Positions 15,982 through 23,813 of a stretch of DNA of 64,000 nucleotides are shown here, piece after piece. Under the pieces are notes generated by a model, which was not told the DNA's origin, searched no databases, and saw nothing but the letters and a program-made list of their open reading frames with translations. Where the stretch lies: contig NZ_JBNAGF010000001.1 of assembly GCF_049801055.1 (NCBI RefSeq), forward strand, positions 310,001 through 374,000, in the 5' to 3' direction. Source of the DNA: JBNAGF01 sp049801055 (GTDB taxonomy: Bacteria > Pseudomonadota > Alphaproteobacteria > Rhodobacterales > Rhodobacteraceae). Each line of letters begins with the position of its first letter. Within the stretch, counting starts at the first letter, position 1. Position numbers and translations under genes: made by a program.

Positions 15982-16440
15982 TCAAAGCGGCAGCGGGCGC
16001 CCTTCGGCGATGGCTTCCATCGCGAAATACGAGGTCACGCTGTCCAATTCGACCTTTTCGATCAGGCGCTGATAGACCTTGTCATACGAGGTCATGTCCT
16101 CGGTCACCACTTTCAGCAGATAGTCGTAATCCCCGCCAATCCGATGAAAATCCACAACTTCGGGGATCGTCAGGACATGGCTGCGAAAAGCCTGAAGCCA
16201 GTCTGCAGAATGGTGCCGAGTGCGCAGCATCACGAAAACCACCAGATCCAGACCCAGGGCCTGCCGGTCGATCCGCGCGGTGCTGCCTTGCAGCAGCCCG
16301 CTTTCCGACAACGTCTTGAGGCGGCGCCAGCAGGCGTTTTGTGACAACCCGACACGATCCGCGAGTTCGCGTTGGGACAGTCCGGCGTCCTTTTGCAGCT
16401 CGCTTAGGATGCGACGATCAATATTATCAAGTTTCTGCAC
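15982..16440 (-). CDS. Lrp/AsnC-family transcriptional regulator
   Basis: A 152-residue feast/famine regulator: an N-terminal helix-turn-helix (RRILSELQKDAGLSQRELADRVGLSQ, about 9-34) and a C-terminal RAM/AsnC domain (about 66-140) that binds an amino-acid effector and drives oligomers. It starts with GTG without a clear ribosome site. It is divergent from the class V aminotransferase across 100 bases of AT-rich repeats, so it probably controls that gene and itself. Family is firm. Confidence 0.9.
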   Translation of the reverse strand: MQKLDNIDRRILSELQKDAGLSQRELADRVGLSQNACWRRLKTLSESGLLQGSTARIDRQALGLDLVVFVMLRTRHHSADWLQAFRSHVLTIPEVVDFHRIGGDYDYLLKVVTEDMTSYDKVYQRLIEKVELDSVTSYFAMEAIAEGRPLPL

Positions 16441-16448
16441 AAATTAGA

Positions 16449-16488
16449 TCATATGACACAGTATAAGTGTTTTCAAATGTGAAATTTG
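16449..16488. promoter_or_regulatory. AT-rich palindromes between the Lrp regulator and the aminotransferase
   Basis: Three dyads lie together: TCATATGA (16449-16456), ACAC...GTGT (16456-16470) and CAAAT...ATTTG (16474-16488). Clustered, imperfect AT-rich dyads are typical targets of Lrp/AsnC proteins. Their position in a divergent promoter region supports an operator role. Confidence 0.45.
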
Positions 16489-16540
16489 TGAAGTTTTCTC
16501 GGTCATGGGCAATCATTCTTATAGGCAAAGGAGATTCCCA

Positions 16541-17959
16541 ATGCCCCTGTCCCAGTTCCGCAAGACGATCGAGACCGCCAAGGAAGAAGGCGCGCTAGGT
16601 AGCAGCGTGATCGGTGAAGGCATGCCGGTGCCGGGGCTGCATGGGGATGTTCCGCTTGTTTATGCCGACTATGTCGCTTCGGGTCGGGCCATGCAGCAGG
16701 TCGAGAGCTTTGTGGCATCTCAGGTTCTACCTTACTACGCGAACAGCCATACCGAAGCGTCTTTTTGCGGCTCATACATAACTCGCTTGCGCCGCGATGC
16801 GCGGGCTGAAATCTCCCGGCTCACAGGCGCCACGGAAAACGATGCGGTGATCTTCACCGGATCGGGCGCGACTGCCGGGCTCAACCGGCTGGTCCGTCTT
16901 TTGGGAGTGGATGAGGCTGACCGGCCGGTTGTCTTTATCGGACCATATGAACACCATTCCAACATCCTGCCCTGGCGTGAAAGCAAAGCCGAAATCATCG
17001 AGATCCCGGAAGCGCCAGTAGGCGGGCCGGACCTCCAAGCTCTGGAGGCTGCGCTGCGGGCGCATGTGAACTCCGATCTCCTGATCGGGAGTTTCTCTGC
17101 TGCGTCCAATGTGACTGGCATCATCACCGATCCCGACCCGGTAACCCGTCTTCTCAAGGCGCATGGGGCTCTGGCAGTCTGGGACTATGCAGGTGGCGGG
17201 CCCTATCTTCCCATGGACATGGGGGAGAACGGCGCCGTTCAAAAGGATGCCATCGTGGTCTCGCCGCACAAGTTCGCTGGCGGCCCCGGTGCGTCAGGTG
17301 TACTCGTCGTCAACAAGTTCGCCGTGACCCAAACCGCCCCCAGCTGGCCCGGCGGCGGCACCGTTTCCTTCGTTTCGCCGTGGCGCCATGACTACAGCGA
17401 TGATCTGGCGGCGCGGGAAGAAGCGGGCACGCCTAACGTCATCGGAGACATTCGGGCGGCGCTGGCCTTTATCGTGAAAGACGTCGTGGGGCAGGCGGAA
17501 ATCGAGGCCCGGGAAGCACGCTATAATGCAATGGCACTCGAGAGCTGGTCGAAGAACCCGCACCTGACCCTTTTGGGGGCGGACAAGGAACATCGCCTGC
17601 CGATTTTCTCTTTTCTGGTTCAGGACAAGGCCGGCCAGCCTGTGCACCAGCAGCTTTTCACACGCATGCTGAGCGATATCTACGGGATTCAGGCTCGAGG
17701 CGGGTGTGCATGCGCCGGCCCGTATGCCCACCGGTTGCTGGGGATCGATCGCGCCGCGTCGGAAGAGCTGCACCGCGCGCTCGAGGCCGGGCAGGAAATG
17801 CGCAAACCCGGCTGGGTTCGGCTCAACTTTTCCTACCTGATGGACGAAGAAACCGTTCGCTTTGTCATCGACAGCGTCAACGATCTCGCACGCCGCAGCG
17901 AAGAGTACGTTTCGTACTATTCGGCCGATCCTGCAACGGCGAGGTTCAAGGCCGCCTGA
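16541..17959 (+). CDS. Class V aminotransferase fold PLP enzyme (cysteine desulfurase-like)
   Basis: A 472-residue fold-type I PLP enzyme. The cofactor lysine is K244 in VVSPHKFAGGPGASG, and EHHSNILPWRE is the histidine segment seen in SufS/Csd enzymes. A cysteine-rich loop RGGCACAG (C389) lies where desulfurases carry the persulfide cysteine. It is longer than SufS (about 406), and no suf or isc genes are adjacent. AAAGGAG supports the ATG at 16541. Control by a dedicated divergent Lrp regulator suggests a catabolic role on an amino acid or sulfur amino acid rather than Fe-S assembly; this is inference. Confidence 0.82.
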   Translation: MPLSQFRKTIETAKEEGALGSSVIGEGMPVPGLHGDVPLVYADYVASGRAMQQVESFVASQVLPYYANSHTEASFCGSYITRLRRDARAEISRLTGATENDAVIFTGSGATAGLNRLVRLLGVDEADRPVVFIGPYEHHSNILPWRESKAEIIEIPEAPVGGPDLQALEAALRAHVNSDLLIGSFSAASNVTGIITDPDPVTRLLKAHGALAVWDYAGGGPYLPMDMGENGAVQKDAIVVSPHKFAGGPGASGVLVVNKFAVTQTAPSWPGGGTVSFVSPWRHDYSDDLAAREEAGTPNVIGDIRAALAFIVKDVVGQAEIEAREARYNAMALESWSKNPHLTLLGADKEHRLPIFSFLVQDKAGQPVHQQLFTRMLSDIYGIQARGGCACAGPYAHRLLGIDRAASEELHRALEAGQEMRKPGWVRLNFSYLMDEETVRFVIDSVNDLARRSEEYVSYYSADPATARFKAA

Positions 17960-18052
17960 ACGCCTGTCCGCCGAATGAACCCCTGAGTGATCTTGCCGCT
18001 TTCCCTTGAAGGGAGTCGCCGCTAGAAGGGTGCCCGACAAGGAGCCCCGCAC

Positions 18053-19138
18053 ATGAACCAGATCACGCCGCAACCGGGTATCATGGATATCGCCCTCTAT
18101 CAGGGCGGTGCGGCGCATGTGAAAGGCGTCGAAAACGTCATCAAGCTGAGCTCAAACGAAAACCCGTTTGGGCCGAGCCCCAAGGCCATCGAGGCCGTGC
18201 GTGACAGTGCGGCGACCCTGCATCGATATCCGTCAACCGATCACGGTCAATTGCGGGCGGCAATTGGTGAGGTGCATGGGCTGGACCCGGAACGCATCAT
18301 TTGCGGAGTAGGCAGCGACGAGATCATCGCATTCCTGTGCCAAGCCTATGCCGGACCGGGCGACGAGGTTCTTTATACCGAACATGGGTTTGCGATGTAT
18401 CGCATCAGCGCGATGGCAGCAGGAGCAACGCCGGTTCAGGTGAAGGAGCGTGAACGGGTCACTGATGTAGACGCGTTGCTGGCAGGCTGCACCGAGCGGA
18501 CAAGGCTTGTCTTTATCGCAAACCCCAATAATCCCACGGGAACAATGATCTCCAGCTCAGAAGTGGCTCGTCTTGCCGACGGGTTGCCGCCCACGGCGCT
18601 GTTGGTTCTCGACGGTGCCTATGCCGAGTATGTCGAGGGGTTCGACGGAGGTGTCGAGATCATCAATTCCCGAAGCAATGTCGTGATGACCCGAACGTTT
18701 TCAAAGCTTTACGGTCTTGGCGGACTTCGTGTGGGGTGGGGGTATGGTCCTCATGAAGTGATCAATGTTCTCAATCGCATCCGCGGGCCGTTCAACCTGT
18801 CTTCGACGGCGCTTGTCGCTGCCGAGGCTGCGATCTGCGACGCAGAATATGTCGAGAAATGCCGGGCTGAGAATGCCCGTCTTCGGGTCTGGCTGGCCGA
18901 GGCTCTGGCCGAACTGGGTGTGCCCTCCGATACATCCTGCACCAATTTCATTCTTGCCCGATTTGCCTCCCAAGATGAGGCGGAGGCGTGCGATACCTTC
19001 CTGCAGTCTCGTGGGCTGATCGTGCGCCGCGTGGCGGGCTACAACCTGCCAAATGCCCTACGAATAACGATTGGCGACGAAGACTCGTGCAAGCGGGTTG
19101 CTGATGCCGTTCGCGCCTTCAAGGAGAGCGTTGCATGA
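18053..19138 (+). CDS. hisC: Histidinol-phosphate/aromatic aminotransferase
   Basis: Fold-type I PLP aminotransferase of 361 residues. Visible are KLSSNENPFGPSP (about 31-43), the NPNNPTGT loop (about 161) and the cofactor lysine K218 in TFSKLYGLGGLRVGW. The product could serve histidine synthesis (imidazole-acetol phosphate to histidinol phosphate). Because tyrC overlaps its stop (ATGA), transamination of prephenate or aromatic oxo acids is just as likely; many HisC proteins do both. AAGGAG precedes the start. The genes to 20921 overlap and are surely one operon. Confidence 0.9.
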   Translation: MNQITPQPGIMDIALYQGGAAHVKGVENVIKLSSNENPFGPSPKAIEAVRDSAATLHRYPSTDHGQLRAAIGEVHGLDPERIICGVGSDEIIAFLCQAYAGPGDEVLYTEHGFAMYRISAMAAGATPVQVKERERVTDVDALLAGCTERTRLVFIANPNNPTGTMISSSEVARLADGLPPTALLVLDGAYAEYVEGFDGGVEIINSRSNVVMTRTFSKLYGLGGLRVGWGYGPHEVINVLNRIRGPFNLSSTALVAAEAAICDAEYVEKCRAENARLRVWLAEALAELGVPSDTSCTNFILARFASQDEAEACDTFLQSRGLIVRRVAGYNLPNALRITIGDEDSCKRVADAVRAFKESVA

Positions 19139-20055
19139 GCCAGATTTATGACCGCGTCGCGCTGATCGGCCTTGGCCTGATTGCGTCCTCAATGTTCTGG
19201 GCCATCAAGCGCGCTGGTTTGGCAGGGGAAGTCACCGGGTATGCCCGATCACTGGAAACACGCGATACCGCTCGAAAGATCGGTCTGTGCGACCGGGTCT
19301 GTGATACCGCAGCCGAGGCCGCCAAGGGCGCGGACCTCGTTGTTCTGTGTGTACCCGTCGGGGTTATGTCTGATGTCATGGTCGAGATTGCCCCTGTGCT
19401 GAAACCCGGTGCAACGGTTTCGGATGTCGGGTCGGTTAAACGTCATGTGATTGAGGCGGTGCAACCGCATATTCCGCACGGAGTGCATTTCGTGCCAGCT
19501 CACCCGCTTGCAGGAACCGAGCATTCCGGCCCGGAAAGCGGTTTTGCCGAATTGTTCGACAACCGCTGGACCATACTGGTGCCGATCGAAGGTACCCCAT
19601 CTGAACCAGTTGCCCGGCTGCGTGCGCTCTGGGAGGGGATGGGAGCCAATGTCGAAGAGATGGAGGCCGATCATCATGATCTGGTGCTGGCTGTCACTTC
19701 GCATGCTCCGCACCTGATTGCCTACACGATGGTCGGTGTGGCAGATGACCTGCGGCGTGTGACCGATAGCGAAGTCATCAAGTATTCTGCAGCCGGGTTC
19801 CGGGATTTCACCCGCATCGCAGCCAGCGACCCCACGATGTGGCGGGACGTGTTCCTGACCAACAAGGATGCCACGCTGGAAATCCTTGGTCGGTTCACAG
19901 AAGAACTGTTTGCCCTGCAAAGGGCAATCCGCACCGGCGACGGTGATCATCTGTTTGACTATTTCACACGAACCAGAGCGATCCGACGGGGGATCATCGA
20001 GGCCGGACAGGATACCGATGCTCCCAATTTCGGACGTGGAAAGGGTGCGCAATGA
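19135..20055 (+). CDS. tyrC: Prephenate/arogenate dehydrogenase
   Basis: NAD(P)-dependent oxidative decarboxylase of tyrosine synthesis, 306 residues. It has the Rossmann motif VALIGLGLIASS (8-19), DVGSVKRHV (about 96) and PAHPLAGTEHSGPESG (about 121) carrying the catalytic histidine. There is no fused chorismate mutase or ACT domain, so feedback control must be intrinsic or absent. It overlaps hisC upstream and the extensin-like gene downstream by four bases each (ATGA). Whether prephenate or arogenate is preferred cannot be told here. Confidence 0.92.
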   Translation: MSQIYDRVALIGLGLIASSMFWAIKRAGLAGEVTGYARSLETRDTARKIGLCDRVCDTAAEAAKGADLVVLCVPVGVMSDVMVEIAPVLKPGATVSDVGSVKRHVIEAVQPHIPHGVHFVPAHPLAGTEHSGPESGFAELFDNRWTILVPIEGTPSEPVARLRALWEGMGANVEEMEADHHDLVLAVTSHAPHLIAYTMVGVADDLRRVTDSEVIKYSAAGFRDFTRIAASDPTMWRDVFLTNKDATLEILGRFTEELFALQRAIRTGDGDHLFDYFTRTRAIRRGIIEAGQDTDAPNFGRGKGAQ

Positions 20056-20921
20056 AAAAACTGTCGGCGATGCTGGGCCTGTCGATGCTGCTTCTTCCAA
20101 TGGGGCTATCGGCGGCTCAGGCTCCGGACAGTTCGCTGCGCCCGATGCAACGCCCGCAGGTCAGGGCTGCTACAGAGAAAGATCTCGCAGCACTGCAAGC
20201 CGCCGCCAAAGATGTGATCGTAGGCTCGGTGACGACCGCCCGGTTGCGCCCGCAGGCGCGACCTGTCTCAGAGCAGATCGTGCAGACAGCAGCGCGCCCC
20301 TCCGGTCTGCCCTTCTTTGGTCCGGATGTGTCGTTGCGCCCTTGGGCGCGCCCGCCTGAACTTGAACAGCAAGTCCTGTTCAAAAAGCGCAAGCGCCGCA
20401 AAGGGTCCGTCTGCGGAAACATAGACATACAAGGCGAAAATATAGGCCGCGTTCCCGGGAAAATCCGCGGCTGCGGCGTCTCTGATGCTGTCCGAGTGAC
20501 CGAAGTGTCCGGTGTCAAACTCAGTCAAGGCGCTGTGATGACCTGCGATACCGCGCGTGCACTGAATACATGGGTATCAAAGGGCTTGAAACCTGCCTTC
20601 CGCAAACGCGGACCGGTGGTGGAAATGAAGGTTGCGGCACATTACGCCTGCCGAACCCGCAACAACCAGCGCGGAGCTCGGATTTCTGAGCACGGCAAAG
20701 GCAGGGCCATCGACATCTCGTCGTTTAAGATGATGGATGGAGAGGTGGTCACCGTACTGAAAGGGTGGGGGCAGGGGACTACAAAGGCCCCGCTGCGCCA
20801 GTCGTGGAAAACAGCCTGCGGCCCGTTCGGAACAGTTCTCGGTCCGCAGGCAGACAGGTATCACCGCGACCATTTTCATCTAGATACCGCAAGCCATCGC
20901 AGCGGTCCGTATTGTCGGTGA
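20052..20921 (+). CDS. Secreted extensin-like C-domain protein
   Basis: A 289-residue exported protein with an N-terminal signal (about 1-22, LSMLLLPMGLSAAQA) and a proline/arginine-rich linker with repeated RPxxRP (30-110). The C-terminal extensin-like domain carries SEHGKGRAIDIS (about 217) and YHRDHFHLD (about 273). These His/Asp motifs are laid out like the zinc site of M15-type D,D-peptidases, so action on peptidoglycan is probable. It overlaps tyrC, although its function looks unrelated. Family firm, activity inferred. Confidence 0.85.
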   Translation: MKKLSAMLGLSMLLLPMGLSAAQAPDSSLRPMQRPQVRAATEKDLAALQAAAKDVIVGSVTTARLRPQARPVSEQIVQTAARPSGLPFFGPDVSLRPWARPPELEQQVLFKKRKRRKGSVCGNIDIQGENIGRVPGKIRGCGVSDAVRVTEVSGVKLSQGAVMTCDTARALNTWVSKGLKPAFRKRGPVVEMKVAAHYACRTRNNQRGARISEHGKGRAIDISSFKMMDGEVVTVLKGWGQGTTKAPLRQSWKTACGPFGTVLGPQADRYHRDHFHLDTASHRSGPYCR

Positions 20922-20967
20922 CATCCAAGGCACCGTTCCGGCAGGCCTTGTGATTTTGCCTTTGCTG

Positions 20968-21969
20968 CTAGCGGATTACCAGCCGCGGAGCAGGGCCTAG
21001 CGGGATCGGCCCGAATGCCACAAATCCATCCCGGAAGTTCAGCTGTACATCGAGCGAGTTGGGGTTCCCTCCCAACCCGGCCAGCATGTTGAGAACACGA
21101 CTAACCGGGGCCGTGGCCTGAGGCGGCAGTGCGCCCGCATTTTCGGCCATGGTCAGCATCTCCCGCCAGTTCTCGGCTTTGAAGGCAAGTTCGCCGGTCG
21201 GGATGCCCTGCTCGTCGACATCAAGCTCGCCTGCCACGAACAGACTGAGAGCCCCCCACTTCATCTCAGCTAGATCCAGATCGATGCGGCGCGGTTGCGG
21301 GCGGCTTTCTTCCAGTGCGGAGCGATCCCAGGATCGGTCAAACGTAACGGTCGTGCGTAGCTGAAGTGTTTCGAAACTGGGTGGCAGGGATGCCGAGGAA
21401 CCGGACAAGCGACGCAGCCCGTCGCCGGGTGTGAACCCGGCCGCCGACAGATCTATCCGGTAGGTTTCCGGTGTGCCCACTTGTTCCATCGCAAGCGTCA
21501 GATCCTCAGCTCCCAGAAGATCGCCATCACCGGTCTGAATGGTCCAGGCGCCTGAGCTGACAGCCATCTTGTCCAGTGCAAGGGCAAGGCCAGGATGCAG
21601 GAACAGCACCGCCTGCAGGTTTTCGGCTGCAATCACCGCAGTTTGGTCAAAGTAGGATAGTCGCTGCGATGTATCTGGGAACCGGAGCGTCTGTCGCCCC
21701 GGCCAGATGGCCGGGCTTTCGAGCATGAGCCAGTCTGCCTGCCACGCCGTGCCGTTTCTGGGATCTGCCAGGGCCGGGCTGGTCAGCGCCGTCACGTGGC
21801 GAAAAGGATACCCGGATGTCGAGATCTCGGAGAATTCGGCCTGCCAGCCGCGAGTTTCCTGCTGCGCGAACCAACCCGTGACGCTTGTGCGCAACCCGTA
21901 TCCGGCCGCGTACCAGTACAGCGACCAGAGCAGCCCAGCTGCGATCAGGACCTTCACCAGAAGACGCAT
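20968..21969 (-). CDS. DUF2125 envelope protein
   Basis: A 333-residue protein with one N-terminal membrane anchor or uncleaved signal (LLVKVLIAAGLLWSLYWYAAGYG, about 3-25) followed by a periplasmic region built of alternating beta-type segments. It matches the alphaproteobacterial DUF2125 family, whose function is unknown. Translation starts at the ATG at 21969, preceded by AAAGGGG; the frame is open further upstream but that stretch lies over the divergent cyclotransferase gene. Its stop is 47 bases from the convergent extensin-like gene. Confidence 0.78.
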   Translation of the reverse strand: MRLLVKVLIAAGLLWSLYWYAAGYGLRTSVTGWFAQQETRGWQAEFSEISTSGYPFRHVTALTSPALADPRNGTAWQADWLMLESPAIWPGRQTLRFPDTSQRLSYFDQTAVIAAENLQAVLFLHPGLALALDKMAVSSGAWTIQTGDGDLLGAEDLTLAMEQVGTPETYRIDLSAAGFTPGDGLRRLSGSSASLPPSFETLQLRTTVTFDRSWDRSALEESRPQPRRIDLDLAEMKWGALSLFVAGELDVDEQGIPTGELAFKAENWREMLTMAENAGALPPQATAPVSRVLNMLAGLGGNPNSLDVQLNFRDGFVAFGPIPLGPAPRLVIR

Positions 21970-22035
21970 GTTGCTGCCCCTTTCTCTGCTTCTCGAATTG
22001 GTGTTTATAGGCCGAAACAGGCAAGGACCAGTGCG

Positions 22036-22566
22036 ATGACGATGTGGGTATTCGGATATGGCTCGCTGCTGTGGAATCCGGGGTTTCCGGTCGCCCGGCA
22101 GGAAGTGGCGCGGCTGCATGGTTATGCGCGAAGTTTCTGCATGACGTCGATTCATCATCGCGGCACCGAGGAAAGCCCGGGGCTTGTTCTGGCGCTCGAC
22201 GAGGTGGACGGTGCCTCTTGCAAGGGATTGGCGCTTGCCGTCGCCGAGGGTCACGAAGACCAGACATTGGCTGAATTGCGAGAACGTGAACTGATCTCGT
22301 CGGCCTATCTGGAGCGTGAACTGGACGTGGAATTGAACACCGGTGATCGTGTCCGGGCGGTGACTTATGTCATCGATCCGCACCATGTGCAGTATTGCGG
22401 CGGGCTGCCGCTCGAGGAACAGGCCCGTATCATTGCCCGTGCAGTTGGCGGGCGCGGACCGAACACCGAATACCTGTTCAACACCGCCGAACATCTGGCC
22501 GAAATCGGTCTGAACGATCCGGATCTTGAATGGCTGACCCAACGGGTCCGGGGCCTGTTGGCATAA
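22036..22566 (+). CDS. ChaC-like gamma-glutamylcyclotransferase
   Basis: A 176-residue protein starting MTMWVFGYGSLLWNPGF; the YGSLLW loop binds the gamma-glutamyl group. Further family features are GYARSFCMTSIHHRGTEESPGLVLALD and the C-terminal YLFNTAEHLAEIGLNDPDLEWL. ChaC enzymes split glutathione or gamma-glutamyl peptides to 5-oxoproline in the cytosol. Start may be at 22036 or 22042. It is divergent from DUF2125 with 66 bases between the starts and runs toward the MotA-like gene, where it may share transcription. Confidence 0.85.
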   Translation: MTMWVFGYGSLLWNPGFPVARQEVARLHGYARSFCMTSIHHRGTEESPGLVLALDEVDGASCKGLALAVAEGHEDQTLAELRERELISSAYLERELDVELNTGDRVRAVTYVIDPHHVQYCGGLPLEEQARIIARAVGGRGPNTEYLFNTAEHLAEIGLNDPDLEWLTQRVRGLLA

Positions 22567-22634
22567 ATCCTTGGCCTTGCCTGCCTTTGTTGGCTAGGCT
22601 CTCGACAGAGCAGAGAATGTCAGGAACCCCGCGC

Positions 22635-23810
22635 ATGGCGCAGACCACAAGAGACGCGCGACCGCAGTTTTCCCAACCGGTCCGGCAGATTTTCATGATG
22701 GTGATTGCCCTCGGGCTGTCGGGGTTCGGTGCCTTTGTCGCGCTTCCTCGGGTCTTGCCGGTTTTCGAGGCAAACCCTTATCTGAATGGGTTTATCCTGT
22801 TTGTTTTCGTGATCGGTGTGCTGGCCTGTTTCTGGCAGGTGGTCCAGTTGATCGGGTCGGTACGATGGATCGAAGCGTTTGCCGCCGGCAACGAACGCGA
22901 GAACATTCGCACTCCGCAATTGCTGGCTCCGTTGGCGTCGTTGCTGCGCTCGAGAGGGGCTCGCATGCAGCTGAGTTCCACATCGACCCGCTCGATCCTC
23001 GATTCCGTGGCAACAAGGATCGACGAGGAACGGGAGATCACCCGCTACATCGTGGCGCTGCTAATTTTCCTTGGCCTGCTCGGAACCTTTTACGGGTTGG
23101 CGACCACGGTTCCTGGCGTTGTCGAAACCATCCGGAGCCTCGCGCCCAAAGAGGGCGAAGAGGGTATCGCGATCTTCAACCGTCTGATGTCTGGTCTTGA
23201 AACGCAGCTCGAGGGGATGGGCGTGGCTTTTGCGTCGTCCCTGCTGGGTCTGGCCGGTTCGTTGATCGTCGGATTGCTTGAGCTGTTCGCGGGGCATGGC
23301 CAGAACCGTTTTTACCGCGAGCTCGAAGAATGGCTGTCCTCGATAACCCGGGTCGGATTGTCCGGAGAGGATGGCGGCGGTGAAACCGGCGTGATGTCCA
23401 GCGTGCTCGATGGAATGGCCGAACAGATGGATGCCTTGCAGGCCATGTTTGCCGGCTCCAACGACAGTCGGGCGGAAGTGGATCAGAAACTCGGTCAGCT
23501 TGTTGATGCAATTGGCGAAATGAATGCCCGGGCGGACCGGGCAGAAAGTACGGCAGCTGCGCTGGATCGCATCGCGCTGGGGCAGGAAGCCCTTGTCGAA
23601 CTGCTGCGCGCGCAAGGCCCGGGCGAAGGCATGGACGCCGAAAGCCGGATGCGCCTGCGCTCGATCGACGTCCAGATGTTGCGTATCCTCGAAGAAATCT
23701 CGGCCGGCCGTCAGGAGAGCCTTGCGGAACTACGCAAGGATATCGAGATGCTGGTCAAGGCGATGACCACGCCAAAGCCGCCGCGTTCGCCCGGCGGCGG
23801 AGGAGCGTAA
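22635..23810 (+). CDS. MotA/TolQ/ExbB-like inner-membrane protein
   Basis: A 391-residue membrane protein with about four helices: 19-43, 50-72, 136-158 (ALLIFLGLLGTFYGLATTV) and 193-220 (VAFASSLLGLAGSLIVGLLEL). The last two match the MotA/TolQ/ExbB proton-channel core. A long cytoplasmic helical tail (about 245-380) follows. I start at the ATG preceded by AGGAA; an in-frame ATG at 22617 is possible. The next gene encodes its expected partner and begins three bases after the stop. Together they form a proton-driven stator-like unit of unknown task. Confidence 0.8.
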   Translation: MAQTTRDARPQFSQPVRQIFMMVIALGLSGFGAFVALPRVLPVFEANPYLNGFILFVFVIGVLACFWQVVQLIGSVRWIEAFAAGNERENIRTPQLLAPLASLLRSRGARMQLSSTSTRSILDSVATRIDEEREITRYIVALLIFLGLLGTFYGLATTVPGVVETIRSLAPKEGEEGIAIFNRLMSGLETQLEGMGVAFASSLLGLAGSLIVGLLELFAGHGQNRFYRELEEWLSSITRVGLSGEDGGGETGVMSSVLDGMAEQMDALQAMFAGSNDSRAEVDQKLGQLVDAIGEMNARADRAESTAAALDRIALGQEALVELLRAQGPGEGMDAESRMRLRSIDVQMLRILEEISAGRQESLAELRKDIEMLVKAMTTPKPPRSPGGGGA

Positions 23811-23813
23811 CCT

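Noticed and set aside
20968..22542. DUF2125 gene extended upstream to 22542
   Set aside because: The frame is open, but the added 191 codons lie over the cyclotransferase gene, lack family-like sequence and precede a clear membrane-anchor start at 21969.
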